A stretch of DNA of 64,000 nucleotides, from the IMG/VR virus record IMGVR_UViG_3300032242_000488, positions 103,541 through 167,540 of that record; one strand, 5' to 3'. This DNA comes from a virus. The notes beneath the pieces are model-generated. The model was not told where the DNA came from. It searched no databases and saw only the letters and a list, made by a program, of their open reading frames with translations. Position 1 is the stretch's first letter. Every line of letters begins with the position of its first letter. Shown one piece after another: positions 1 to 7,535 of the stretch. Position numbers and translations under genes: made by a program.

Positions 1-2
1 TC

Positions 3-155
3 ATATTCAGCTTACCAATAGTTTGGCTATTTGCGCCAAGGCATAAACAAGGCGAGATTATTCGGATTGACTGCACCTGGAGTGAGATTAGTCCAGACTT
101 TAGTATAGAAATAAAAGAAGCATGCCGCAAAGCTCGCATGGCAAATTCCAAATGA
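3..155 (+). CDS. C-terminal end of an unknown protein (partial, enters from the left edge)
   Basis: An open frame enters from the window edge and encodes about 50 residues before a TGA stop at 153-155. It begins with a hydrophobic stretch (IFSLPIVWLFAP) that could be the end of a membrane segment, followed by a charged tail (IDCTWSEISPDF, then KEACRKAR). The stop overlaps the next start in an ATGA arrangement, which supports it being a real gene of the same operon. The family is not recognised. Confidence 0.55.
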   Translation: MFSLPIVWLFAPRHKQGEIIRIDCTWSEISPDFSIEIKEACRKARMANSK

Positions 156-454
156 TAAAATTTAATCTTAGTTTTTTAAATCCGTTCAAACACGAAAACT
201 TTATTGGCTTATACAATTGGCACGGCGCAATTAGTAAAAATAAATCTTGGGAAGTAGAATTGTACTACTATGCTCGCGAATGGTTTATTTTTACTGTAGA
301 TCTATCTTGGACAGGGTGCAGTCATGCAGGACCACGCATCGAATTTGGTTTGTTTGGATACAATATAAGTGGCAACATTCATGACAACAGACACTGGGAT
401 TATGAAAATAAATGTTGGGAAACAGTTGACAACGACCTAAATAAAGTAGTATAA
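152..454 (+). CDS. Hypothetical protein, 100 aa
   Basis: The start is taken at ATG 152, which overlaps the upstream stop (ATGA). An ATG at 122 in the same frame would overlap the upstream gene by 34 nt and has no ribosome site. The product is rich in aromatic residues (about eight Trp, many Tyr and Phe) and looks like a small globular beta protein with no membrane segment. No family was recognised. A sigma70-like promoter lies across its 3' end and serves the next gene. Confidence 0.6.
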   Translation: MIKFNLSFLNPFKHENFIGLYNWHGAISKNKSWEVELYYYAREWFIFTVDLSWTGCSHAGPRIEFGLFGYNISGNIHDNRHWDYENKCWETVDNDLNKVV

Positions 455-455
455 T
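426..455 (+). promoter_or_regulatory. Sigma70-like promoter for folE
   Basis: TTGACA at 426-431 and TATAAT at 450-455 with an 18-bp spacer, both perfect consensus hexamers. They lie inside the end of the previous gene and point at folE, whose start is 40 bp downstream. Confidence 0.7.
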
Positions 456-494
456 AACACAAAGACATCCACGTCATTAACTCGGAGAATAAAA

Positions 495-1241
495 TTGACA
501 GATAAAAAAGAAACAGGTTTAGACGCCATGTACGGCGATAGCGGATATCAAGAAGGCACAGCACATAACTATTTAGGTTTTGTAATGAAACGTAATGGTA
601 AAAGATTTTGGGCCGGAGACAACATCAGTGAATACATTGATGACAAAATGAAAGAAGACTTAATCAACGAAACAACTCTAGCATTTGAAAAAGTGTTAGA
701 TTGTTTACTAATAGATCGAGAAAACGATCCCAATAGTAAAGGTACTGCTAGACGACTAGCTAAAATGTATTTTAACGAAGTAATGGCAGGACGTTATGAC
801 CCGGCACCAGATGCGACAGCTTTTCCAAATGATAGTGAAGATAGGTATGAGGGTATGTTGGTGGTTAGGAGTGAGCTTCGTAGCATGTGTAGCCATCATC
901 ACCAGCCTGTTTCTGGTGTTGCGTATATTGGGATCATCGCCGCCCAAAAACTCATTGGATTGTCCAAGTACACACGTATTGCCCAATGGTGTAGTCGTAG
1001 AGGAACCCTCCAGGAAGAATTGTGTAATGACATAGCACGAGAAATACAAAAAGCTACAGGATCAGAAAATGTAGCAGTCTATGTTCAAGCAGTTCACGGA
1101 TGTTGTGAAAATCGCGGTATTATGGCACATAGTTCATTAACACAGACTACAGTTTTAAAAGGGGCATTTAACACTGACCCGCATACAAAGAAAGAGTTTT
1201 TTGATAACATTAAACTTCAACAAGAATTTGCACCAAGATAA
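495..1241 (+). CDS. folE: GTP cyclohydrolase I (FolE)
   Basis: Converts GTP to 7,8-dihydroneopterin triphosphate, the first step of both folate and 7-deazaguanine (preQ0) synthesis. The zinc-site residues are visible: Cys132 and His135 in CSHHHQPV, and Cys203 in HGCCENRG (family pattern HxCxxxRG). The core SELRSMCSHH and SSLTQTTVLKGAF segments are typical of the family. The protein is 248 aa, slightly longer than the bacterial enzyme because of an N-terminal extension. The start is a TTG at 495, preceded by GGAG at 484-487 with 7-nt spacing; the next ATG (528) has no such site. A QueE gene 2.5 kb downstream suggests that the product feeds a 7-deazaguanine pathway, though DHFR and ThyA in the same window leave folate supply possible. 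Confidence 0.93.
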   Translation: MTDKKETGLDAMYGDSGYQEGTAHNYLGFVMKRNGKRFWAGDNISEYIDDKMKEDLINETTLAFEKVLDCLLIDRENDPNSKGTARRLAKMYFNEVMAGRYDPAPDATAFPNDSEDRYEGMLVVRSELRSMCSHHHQPVSGVAYIGIIAAQKLIGLSKYTRIAQWCSRRGTLQEELCNDIAREIQKATGSENVAVYVQAVHGCCENRGIMAHSSLTQTTVLKGAFNTDPHTKKEFFDNIKLQQEFAPR

Positions 1242-1251
1242 GGAGACCTAA

Positions 1252-1443
1252 ATGTCAAAACTAGCAAAACTAGCAAAAGTAAATGAAAATATTTCTATCA
1301 ATCGTTACGATAACGGTTGGATGGTAGAAATTGGTGGACGAGATAAAAAAGAAGATTGGAAAACTACCAAAACTCTTTGCAACTCCGAAGAAGAAGTCAT
1401 TGCTCTTATTAAAGAGTGGAACACATTACCCCTAGACGTTTAA
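1252..1443 (+). CDS. Hypothetical protein, 63 aa
   Basis: Small charged protein following folE by 10 bp with an AGGAG ribosome site (ATAAGGAGACCTAAATG). It contains NGWMVEIGGRDK and a likely C-terminal helix (EEEVIALIKEWN). The spacing and clear ribosome site support expression from the folE operon. The family is not recognised. Confidence 0.65.
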   Translation: MSKLAKLAKVNENISINRYDNGWMVEIGGRDKKEDWKTTKTLCNSEEEVIALIKEWNTLPLDV

Positions 1444-1453
1444 GGAGAAAAAC

Positions 1454-1957
1454 ATGGCAACATGGACCGTTAGCACACATTATAAAAAATCTTGCCAGGA
1501 AGTTGAACATTGGGTTCGACGTGAAGGCGAAGGCAAACTTACAGTCACTAACGGTTTCCGTTATGGCGAGTGGACTGTAGAAACTACAGACGACAATCCT
1601 CCAGAGTTTGAATTTACAAAAATTCCCGGCGGTGATGGTCGTAAAGACAGTATCAATATGCTAGATTGCGAAATTAACAATATTGAAAGTGTCGAGCTAG
1701 TTGAAATGTTTGATGGCGGTTGCTGGTTTGATACTGAGTTTGAAGATGTCACTGAAGAAGAACGAGCAGAGTTAGAAGACTTTATCGAAGAAAACAGCGT
1801 CTATGAATTAGAAGATCGCGAAGACGATAGTTGGTACAACGATGATACCGAATGGTGGATTTGGGGTCCTATCGAAATTAAGAACGAAGCCGGAGAAACT
1901 GTACGTATTATCTGTGCAGACGAAGACGGCAATGTTGTCGACTTTAAGGACGAATAA
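1454..1957 (+). CDS. Strongly acidic hypothetical protein, 167 aa
   Basis: Roughly a third of the residues are Asp or Glu, so the protein is strongly acidic. It starts 10 bp after the previous stop with an AAGGAG site. The C-terminal half (CWF..., DVTEEE, W, then CADEDGNVV) resembles the C-terminal half of the protein at 2099-2668 (ACWFEF, DITEEE, W, then CEEDGTVI), so the two look like diverged paralogs. The function is unknown. Acidic early phage proteins are sometimes DNA mimics, but nothing here proves that. Confidence 0.7.
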   Translation: MATWTVSTHYKKSCQEVEHWVRREGEGKLTVTNGFRYGEWTVETTDDNPPEFEFTKIPGGDGRKDSINMLDCEINNIESVELVEMFDGGCWFDTEFEDVTEEERAELEDFIEENSVYELEDREDDSWYNDDTEWWIWGPIEIKNEAGETVRIICADEDGNVVDFKDE

Positions 1958-2106
1958 TGGGAAGCGGTGATAAGTTCAGTATTGGAATTGTTAAAGGTTT
2001 TGGCCTAGCAATTTTTGTTGATAAATTTCCCCACGCTTTATCAATTACATTGATCGTCGGTTGGTTTCAAATTTATATGGGTTTTGGAAAGGGATATGAT
2101 GAGTAA
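1957..2106 (+). CDS. Small membrane protein, 49 aa
   Basis: ATG 1957 overlaps the previous stop (TAATG) and the frame ends at TAA 2104-2106. The product has a hydrophobic run around residues 15-44 (GFGLAIFVD, then ALSITLIVGWFQIYMGFG), consistent with one or two membrane-spanning helices. Its 3' end overlaps the next gene by 8 nt and carries that gene's GGAAAGGG ribosome site. Coupling on both sides supports a real gene despite its size. No family was recognised. Confidence 0.55.
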   Translation: MGSGDKFSIGIVKGFGLAIFVDKFPHALSITLIVGWFQIYMGFGKGYDE

Positions 2107-2668
2107 AGTATATCTAATCAAACCCTTACATAAAAAAAGCATTTGCTGGCACATTGAAATGTTCCGCGACAATGCGGACGGCAGTATCAGTTGGTTTAAC
2201 ATCGATGATCACTATCGCTGGGGGCAAGGCTTTGTAGAAGAAGATATGGATTGTAATCTGCCTCTAGAAGGTGATCTGCAAGCTCATGCTAAAATGGACT
2301 GCGGATGGGGTGCAGAACTAGACGACCAACACGCTTGCTGGTTTGAATTTAGTGATGACATTACTGAAGAAGAACAAGAACGTATCAAAAAATGTTACCT
2401 AGAAGGTGATGGCGATCTCGAGTGGGAACGTGCTGGTGCGGCATGGTTATACGAAGGCAATCACGAATGGCAGTTTGAAGATGACTATCTAGTTATCGAT
2501 GCTCCGTATCAAGTTAGTCTTTGCGAAGAAGATGGCACAGTCATCGAGGAAAACGTTAAACTACGCACTAGAGAAGAACTTGCAGAAGCCGCTAAAAAGT
2601 GGCAAGAATCTAATACTAACAAATGGCCTTTTGATGTTGTTGAAAGCGAAGGCGGGGAGACAGACTAA
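2099..2668 (+). CDS. Acidic hypothetical protein, 190 aa (paralog of 1454-1957)
   Basis: The start is taken at ATG 2099, 5 nt after GGAAAGGG (2086-2093); an in-frame TTG at 2084 and an ATG at 2096 are too close to that site. The protein is rich in Trp and acidic residues. The segment ACWFEFSDDITEEE, followed by a Trp-rich stretch and then CEEDGTVIEEN, parallels the acidic protein two genes upstream. The C-terminus looks helical (TREELAEAAKKWQES). The function is unknown. Confidence 0.65.
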   Translation: MSKVYLIKPLHKKSICWHIEMFRDNADGSISWFNIDDHYRWGQGFVEEDMDCNLPLEGDLQAHAKMDCGWGAELDDQHACWFEFSDDITEEEQERIKKCYLEGDGDLEWERAGAAWLYEGNHEWQFEDDYLVIDAPYQVSLCEEDGTVIEENVKLRTREELAEAAKKWQESNTNKWPFDVVESEGGETD

Positions 2669-2883
2669 TGAACTCAGTAGATATGGCAAATAATCTTATA
2701 CATCGGGCAAAGAACTTACAAGAGTTCGTTGTTGAAACCGATGTCCCGGACGATTTTCGATTTAATGGCGTAATACCATTTGACATGCAGATTAAAGATA
2801 GTATAATAACAGCTAAAGTAATAGCACTCGACTTCAATGAAGCTGTTACACAACTTGATAACTTTTTAGAAAGCTGTAAATGA
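2668..2883 (+). CDS. Hypothetical protein, 71 aa
   Basis: Begins at an ATG overlapping the upstream TAA (TAATG) and ends in an ATGA overlap with the next gene. It is a mixed alpha/beta small protein with a C-terminal helix (FNEAVTQLDNFLES). An internal consensus promoter (2780-2807) lies in its second half. No family was recognised. Confidence 0.6.
   Translation: MNSVDMANNLIHRAKNLQEFVVETDVPDDFRFNGVIPFDMQIKDSIITAKVIALDFNEAVTQLDNFLESCK
2780..2807 (+). promoter_or_regulatory. Sigma70-like promoter inside a gene
   Basis: TTGACA at 2780-2785 and TATAAT at 2802-2807 with a 16-bp spacer. Both hexamers are perfect, although the spacer is one base short of optimal. It would transcribe the genes from 2880 through QueE and beyond. 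Confidence 0.55.
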
Positions 2884-3053
2884 ATCCGCAACACCTATAC
2901 ACAATCCGATGGACACAACCCTATGCCACTTACCAAATGCGCCCATATCTTCGTCAACTTCGTGAAGATTACGAAGTTCAGATTGAAAATAAGTTGGCTA
3001 GTGATAAGTTTGATGATGCAAAAGCAGTCTTAGAAAGAATTATGAAATTATGA
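2880..3053 (+). CDS. Hypothetical protein, 57 aa
   Basis: ATG 2880 overlaps the upstream TGA (ATGA), and its own TGA overlaps the next ATG (3050) in the same way. The product (starting MNPQHLYTIRWTQPYATYQM) looks helical and charged, with DKFDDAKAVLERIM at the end. It is supported mainly by translational coupling on both sides. The family is not recognised. Confidence 0.55.
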   Translation: MNPQHLYTIRWTQPYATYQMRPYLRQLREDYEVQIENKLASDKFDDAKAVLERIMKL

Positions 3054-3340
3054 ACTGGTTAAAACTTAAATTTCGAGATTGGATAAACAGCGCACAAGAC
3101 ATATATGAAACGTCCAGTCGACAAAATCGACTAGTTAGTAGTGCTGAAGAAAAAACTATTAATGATGATCCTGTATTAAATTTTAAAGTTTATTCAGCAG
3201 TGGGTGGTAAGGTTGTAGAGTTTAGACGTTATGATCGCAAGAGTGATCGTAACGATAGTACTACATACATTATTACAAATGATCAAGACTTTGGTGAACG
3301 TATTGCAAAAATTGCTACAATGGAAAATTTAAAAGCATGA
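3050..3340 (+). CDS. Hypothetical protein, 96 aa
   Basis: Starts in an ATGA overlap and ends in another with the next gene. It has an amphipathic N-terminus (MNWLKLKFRDWI), a middle beta-rich part (FKVYSAVGGKVVEFRRYD), and a C-terminal helix. No membrane segment or catalytic motif is visible. The function is unknown. Confidence 0.6.
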   Translation: MNWLKLKFRDWINSAQDIYETSSRQNRLVSSAEEKTINDDPVLNFKVYSAVGGKVVEFRRYDRKSDRNDSTTYIITNDQDFGERIAKIATMENLKA

Positions 3341-3762
3341 AGATAGAAACACCTGCCGAAGGCATACTAAAAACACGTAGTTGGGGTGATGCAAAAGTAT
3401 ACAAAATTGTCTGCGAATGTGGGCAACCTGATCACGATCACGATGTGTGGATAGAAGCCGATGAAACAGGTGTCAATGTTCAAATATTTGTAACTACTAA
3501 AAGTGACTGCTGGTCTGAGGCTATAAAACCTAAATATGATATCGATAATATTTGGTTACAAGAGTTTGAGTGGTTTTGGAAAAGTCTCATAAACAGTCTT
3601 TGGAGAAAGTTAAAGTTAACTTGGACACTATGGACTAAAGGTTATATTAAAACTGAAACAACTATTAGTATGACTGAACAACAAAGTTTGAACTATGCAG
3701 AAGCATTAAAATCTGCTATAATAGATGTAAAGGAATTTAGGAAAAAAGATGAGCAAAATTAA
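3337..3762 (+). CDS. Hypothetical protein, 141 aa
   Basis: Contains a short metal-site-like cluster near residues 28-37 (CECGQPDHDHD, with two Cys and two His), then a Trp-rich segment (WLQEFEWFWKSLINSLWRKLKLTW) that may be an amphipathic or membrane-associated helix, and a C-terminal helix. It overlaps QueE by 14 nt, so it is probably translated with it. The family is not recognised. Confidence 0.6.
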   Translation: MKIETPAEGILKTRSWGDAKVYKIVCECGQPDHDHDVWIEADETGVNVQIFVTTKSDCWSEAIKPKYDIDNIWLQEFEWFWKSLINSLWRKLKLTWTLWTKGYIKTETTISMTEQQSLNYAEALKSAIIDVKEFRKKDEQN

Positions 3763-4606
3763 AATAGCAGAATTATTTTATAGCGTACAAGGTGAAGGAC
3801 GGTACATGGGTGTGCCGTCTGTTTTCTTGCGTACATTTGGTTGTAACTTTAAATGTGCAGGCTTTGGTATGCCACGTGGCGAATTAAGTACTGAAGTTGA
3901 ATCGATAGCAAATAAAATTTCAGAATTTAAAAATTACAAAGAACTTCCACTTGTTAGCACAGGTTGTGATAGTTATGCTAGTTGGGATCCTCGTTTTAAA
4001 GAACTTAGTGCAATGCTTTCAAGTGATGCTATTGCCGATGGTATTATGGACATGTTACCCTACGAGGGGTGGCGGGACGAGCATTTAGTTATTACAGGTG
4101 GAGAGCCACTGCTGGGGTGGCAACGTGCTTATCCAGACTTGCTAGAAAATCCTAAGATGACGGGTTTGAAAGAGATTACATTTGAAACAAATGGTACCCA
4201 AAAACTTACTTCAGAATTTAAAGAATATTTAAAATTTGGTTGGCTTAAAGCAGGGTATAGGCCGGACAGAGAAATTACATTTAGTGTGAGTGCTAAACTT
4301 CCATGTAGTGGTGAAAAGTGGGAAGAAGCTATTCTTCCGGAAGTAGTTTGCGAGTATGAAGAAGTTGGTACAGCCTACTTAAAGTTTGTTATTGCTACAG
4401 AACAAGATTTTGCAGATGCAGAATGTGCTATTGCGGCTTATCGTAAACAAGGATTCAAAGGACATGTATACTTAATGCCAGTGGGCGGTGTTGAAAGTGT
4501 CTACGCAATGAATAATAAGAATGTAGCAATACTAGCAATGAAAAACGGATTACGATATAGTGATAGACTACAAGTACCACTATTTAAAAATGAATGGGGA
4601 ACCTAA
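3749..4606 (+). CDS. queE: QueE-like radical SAM enzyme (7-carboxy-7-deazaguanine synthase family)
   Basis: QueE converts 6-carboxytetrahydropterin to 7-carboxy-7-deazaguanine using S-adenosylmethionine and a 4Fe-4S cluster. The N-terminus matches the family (IAELFYSVQGEGRYMGVPSVF, then RTFGCNFKC), and GGEPLL near residue 118 is the SAM-binding motif. The cluster cysteines are oddly spaced: Cys32 and Cys36 are followed by AGFGMP where a third Cys would be expected two residues on. The best candidate is Cys73 in TGCDSYASW, which resembles the usual C-D-T/S end of the motif. The insertion of about 35 residues is therefore inside the cluster loop. FolE upstream fits the same pathway; QueD and QueC were not found in this window. 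Confidence 0.85.
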   Translation: MSKIKIAELFYSVQGEGRYMGVPSVFLRTFGCNFKCAGFGMPRGELSTEVESIANKISEFKNYKELPLVSTGCDSYASWDPRFKELSAMLSSDAIADGIMDMLPYEGWRDEHLVITGGEPLLGWQRAYPDLLENPKMTGLKEITFETNGTQKLTSEFKEYLKFGWLKAGYRPDREITFSVSAKLPCSGEKWEEAILPEVVCEYEEVGTAYLKFVIATEQDFADAECAIAAYRKQGFKGHVYLMPVGGVESVYAMNNKNVAILAMKNGLRYSDRLQVPLFKNEWGT

Positions 4607-5058
4607 TGAATAAATGGATTGAAAAGTTGTTTGGCATTGATAAAATTAAAGCCAGAACAGAAGCCGCATTAAAACAAGCAGAAGAATCAATAGAGATGGC
4701 AAATAAAGCGGCAACTGCCGCAGAAGCCGCACAGAAAGCAGAAGAGCTTGCTAAAGCTACTCCAAAAGAACGTGCTACTGCCAAAGGTGAACCGTATGTG
4801 GCTGTATTAGATACCAAAGTAAATCCAGATAATGTGCGTAATGGATTTTTTGAGCTTGACTGGAACGACCTTTTTGTGTTACAATTGAAACAAGCTGGTT
4901 ACGGATTTGACGGAGATGCTGACGAAGAAATTGTAGATCGTTGGTTCAGAGGTCTCTGCAAAGATGTAGCCAATGAAGAAGGTGTTGATATGACTGACCG
5001 AGGTGCTGGTTATATTAATGTTCGTAAGTTAACCGAAGGTAAAAGCGAAGTTTCATGA
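4606..5058 (+). CDS. Conserved hypothetical protein with Ala-rich coiled coil, 150 aa
   Basis: The start is taken at ATG 4606 (TAATG overlap with queE, GGGGA at 4596-4600). An ATG four codons earlier sits on that ribosome site. Residues about 10-50 form an Ala/Glu/Lys-rich coiled coil. The C-terminal half (NVRNGFFELDWNDLFV, then GYGFDGDADEEIVDRWF) looks like a compact domain common in T4-like cyanophages, as far as I recall. The function is unknown. Confidence 0.65.
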   Translation: MNKWIEKLFGIDKIKARTEAALKQAEESIEMANKAATAAEAAQKAEELAKATPKERATAKGEPYVAVLDTKVNPDNVRNGFFELDWNDLFVLQLKQAGYGFDGDADEEIVDRWFRGLCKDVANEEGVDMTDRGAGYINVRKLTEGKSEVS

Positions 5059-6020
5059 CATATATTCTAGTAGATACTGCTAACACATTCTTCCGTGCCC
5101 GTCACGTCATCAAAGGTGACGCTGACACTAAGCTAGGCATGGCATTCCATATTACACTTAACAGTATCCGCAAGGCTTGGCAAGACTTTAATGGTAGTCA
5201 TGTGGTCTTCTGTCTCGAAGGTAGAAGCTGGCGTAAGGACTATTATAAGCCCTATAAAGCTCAACGTGCAGAAGCTAGAGCCGCTAAAACAGTAAAAGAA
5301 CAAGAAGAAGAAACCCTATTTTGGGAATCATTTGATCAGTTTAAAGAATTTGTTACTACTAAGACTAACTGCACAGTATTACAACATCAGCAATTAGAAG
5401 CAGATGATTTGATTGCCGGTTGGATACAAAGTCATCCAAATGACGATCATGTGATCATTTCGACAGATACAGATTTTGTGCAACTTATTGCTCCGAACGT
5501 AAAACAATACAACGGAGTAATGGAAACTACAATTACACACGAAGGCATCTTTGACAAAAAAGGCAAACGTGTAATTGACAATAAAACTAAAGCAGAAAAG
5601 GCTATTCCAGATCCGCAGTGGTTATTATTTGAAAAATGCATCCGCGGTGACACTAGCGATAACGTGTTTAGTGCATATCCTAAGGTTCGTAAGAATAAAT
5701 TAGAAGAAGCATTTAACGATAGAAATAACAAGGGGTTCGCGTGGAACAATCTCATGCTCCAACGTTGGGTCGACCATAACGGTGCAGAACATCGTGTACT
5801 AGAAGACTACGAACGTAATCGTCAACTTATTGATCTTACACAACAACCCGAAGATATTCGTAATATTATTAAAGAAACAATCTCTACTAATGCTGTTACT
5901 AAAGATGTAACACAAGTTGGTATTAGATTATTAAAATTTGCTCAACTATATGACCTACAGAAAATTTCTGATCAGGCAGATAGTTATGCTAAACCTCTAA
6001 ATGCAAGGTACATAAAATGA
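5055..6020 (+). CDS. rnh: RNase H / 5'-3' exonuclease (FEN-type, T4 rnh-like)
   Basis: Flap/5' nuclease that in T4 removes RNA primers during lagging-strand synthesis. Metal-binding acidic residues are visible in order: Asp7 (YILVDTANTFFRAR), the Glu115/Asp117/Asp118 cluster (QLEADDLIAG), Asp138/Asp140 (ISTDTDFVQL), and GDTSDNV, which starts the DNA-binding helix-hairpin region. The length of 321 aa is close to T4 RNase H (305). It overlaps both neighbours by 4 nt (ATGA). Confidence 0.9.
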   Translation: MTYILVDTANTFFRARHVIKGDADTKLGMAFHITLNSIRKAWQDFNGSHVVFCLEGRSWRKDYYKPYKAQRAEARAAKTVKEQEEETLFWESFDQFKEFVTTKTNCTVLQHQQLEADDLIAGWIQSHPNDDHVIISTDTDFVQLIAPNVKQYNGVMETTITHEGIFDKKGKRVIDNKTKAEKAIPDPQWLLFEKCIRGDTSDNVFSAYPKVRKNKLEEAFNDRNNKGFAWNNLMLQRWVDHNGAEHRVLEDYERNRQLIDLTQQPEDIRNIIKETISTNAVTKDVTQVGIRLLKFAQLYDLQKISDQADSYAKPLNARYIK

Positions 6021-6493
6021 CAGAGATACATGCAAAACCCGTAGTTGATGGAAAATTTTGGATTGTTGAACAAGACGAAAATAAAGTTGGTGTTCTAAAA
6101 CTTACTGAGCAAAAGAAATTTATTTTTAGTTCAAAAGATACTATTACAGTTTTTGATAATAAAAAGAAATTGTTTGAAACTTTTGGATCTAATTTCTTTG
6201 TAGCAAAAAAGAAATACGAAGAAATCGCAGACGTAGATAGAGAGGTGCACGGCTATCCGTCTAGTAGTGTTCCGTACAATCCCATGTACGATGTAAAGAA
6301 ACATTTACCCTTGTTTACAAAGAGTAACAAATCAAAATCAGTTTATTGTGCAGGTTATTATATTATTAAATTTGATAAAGGATGGGTAAAGAGTTTTTGT
6401 CCTAAACTTATCACAGTTGAGCGTTATCAATATGAAGGTCCATTTAAAACTGAAATGGAAATGAAGCATAGGTTAAACAATGCAAACAGATAA
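6017..6493 (+). CDS. Conserved hypothetical protein, 158 aa
   Basis: Directly coupled to the RNase H gene (ATGA overlap) and overlapping the next gene by 14 nt. It is Lys-rich and beta-strand rich (KFWIVEQDENKVGVLKL, then FIFSSKDTITVFDN) with a central HGYPSSSVPYNPMYDVK segment. I recall homologs next to the RNase H gene in other marine T4-like phages, which suggests a replication-linked role, but no function can be read from the sequence. Confidence 0.65.
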   Translation: MTEIHAKPVVDGKFWIVEQDENKVGVLKLTEQKKFIFSSKDTITVFDNKKKLFETFGSNFFVAKKKYEEIADVDREVHGYPSSSVPYNPMYDVKKHLPLFTKSNKSKSVYCAGYYIIKFDKGWVKSFCPKLITVERYQYEGPFKTEMEMKHRLNNANR

Positions 6494-6722
6494 AATCAAT
6501 ACTACAATATTGACACAATTTATGAATCAGGTCAAAGCGGCTGATACTGCTAATCAACGAGAAATTAGATTAGACATTGCCACTGCTAAAAATATACATC
6601 ATACACTTGCATTGGTAATGACTAGACTAGCCGGTAATTATGAAGGTCTTATGCAGTCACAAAGCAAAGAAGATCCAGTGGTTACTGTACAAATGGATGG
6701 CGGAGTTTGGCCGGAAAAGTGA
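6480..6722 (+). CDS. Hypothetical protein, 80 aa
   Basis: Overlaps the end of the previous gene. It is largely helical (TQFMNQVKAADTANQREIRL, then HHTLALVMTRLAGNY) with a short acidic C-terminal tail (DGGVWPEK). It ends just before a late-promoter-like element. The family is not recognised. Confidence 0.6.
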   Translation: MQTDKINTTILTQFMNQVKAADTANQREIRLDIATAKNIHHTLALVMTRLAGNYEGLMQSQSKEDPVVTVQMDGGVWPEK

Positions 6723-6732
6723 TGTAAATGCG

Positions 6733-6740
6733 ATAAATAT
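6733..6740 (+). promoter_or_regulatory. Late-promoter-like element (ATAAATAT)
   Basis: GATAAATATATACG matches the T4 late TATAAATA core at all but the first T. It lies 30 bp upstream of the ATG at 6770, in one of the few intergenic gaps of this region. Read in the light of ten similar elements in front of structural genes. Confidence 0.5.
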
Positions 6741-6769
6741 ATACGTAGTTATCTGGAGATACGTATATC

Positions 6770-7054
6770 ATGAGTCGACCTAAACCAAATGTAGTACTTG
6801 AAAGCGTTAATAAAAAAACGTATAAGAGTGATCAAATCCTAGAAGCGGAAGCTATTTGGGCAGTTTTCTATTTAGGAAAACCTTTTAACTTAAAAAGTCA
6901 AAACAGTCTAAGTGGTTATCCAGGTAGCAAGTATAAAAAAGTCAGTTTTTCAAATCCTGGCCATGCACATAATCTTGCTAAAAAATTAAACACTTTATTC
7001 AACAGCAAAGACTTTGCTGTCTATAAATTAACAACAGGCGAAGAAATAAAGTGA
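6770..7054 (+). CDS. Hypothetical basic protein, 94 aa
   Basis: Preceded by GGAG (6755-6758) and a late-promoter-like element. The product is Lys-rich and contains a W/F-rich core (AIWAVFYLGKPFNL). It is coupled to the next gene through a GTGA overlap. No family was recognised. Confidence 0.6.
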   Translation: MSRPKPNVVLESVNKKTYKSDQILEAEAIWAVFYLGKPFNLKSQNSLSGYPGSKYKKVSFSNPGHAHNLAKKLNTLFNSKDFAVYKLTTGEEIK

Positions 7055-7446
7055 ACAGAAAAACCTACACTAAGATATTCTTAAAGCAAGCCGATATGGC
7101 TCTGACTGAGGAAAATATTAGTGCTAGTATGCGTGTGTGGTGGCAAAACAACAGAACCAAAAGCGAAGGTGGTCTACGTCTAACTGAAAAAGGTTTGGAC
7201 TTTTTAAGGACTAAATTGGATTTGGCTGTTTACGAAGTTCCGTTTCCTACCGGCTTCGATTTAAAACCGCAAGTGATTATATTTTTGGATAGATTTATAG
7301 ACTGTCCATATTTCTTAACAGATCGCTCAATAACTGTACTTTCGGAAAGAAAGTGTTTTGAGTTATACTTATTCAACGGTGATGTCCAAAAGTACGGCGT
7401 AACCAAAGCAATGAGTCGCAAAAAAGCCACAGAAGAAAATAATTAA
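7051..7446 (+). CDS. Hypothetical protein, 131 aa
   Basis: Starts at GTG 7051, overlapping the upstream TGA. The N-terminal half looks like a helix-turn region (ISASMRVWWQNNRTKSEGG, then LTEKGLDFL), and the C-terminal half is beta-rich (VIIFLDRFIDCPYFLTDRS). It is the last gene before a strong promoter. The function is unknown. Confidence 0.6.
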   Translation: MNRKTYTKIFLKQADMALTEENISASMRVWWQNNRTKSEGGLRLTEKGLDFLRTKLDLAVYEVPFPTGFDLKPQVIIFLDRFIDCPYFLTDRSITVLSERKCFELYLFNGDVQKYGVTKAMSRKKATEENN

Positions 7447-7454
7447 AAAAGTTC

Positions 7455-7483
7455 TTGACTTTTCTAGTGTTCTGCGTTATAAT
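7455..7483 (+). promoter_or_regulatory. Sigma70-like promoter for the MoxR-type ATPase gene
   Basis: TTGACT at 7455-7460, 17-bp spacer, TATAAT at 7478-7483. The same TTGACT-17-TATAAT layout recurs before the VWA gene and gp55. Confidence 0.8.
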
Positions 7484-7535
7484 ACTAATACTGCGAAACA
7501 AAAGCAGTTCAATTTTTTAACAGACAGGAGCTAGT

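Noticed and set aside
756-1049. Overlapping open frames on both strands inside folE
   Set aside because: They lie wholly inside a well-recognised gene, lack ribosome sites and give no plausible protein.
3717-3722. TATAAT upstream of queE as a promoter
   Set aside because: It forms an extended -10 (TGC before TATAAT) but has no -35, and lies within a tightly coupled operon. It is possible but too weak to list.
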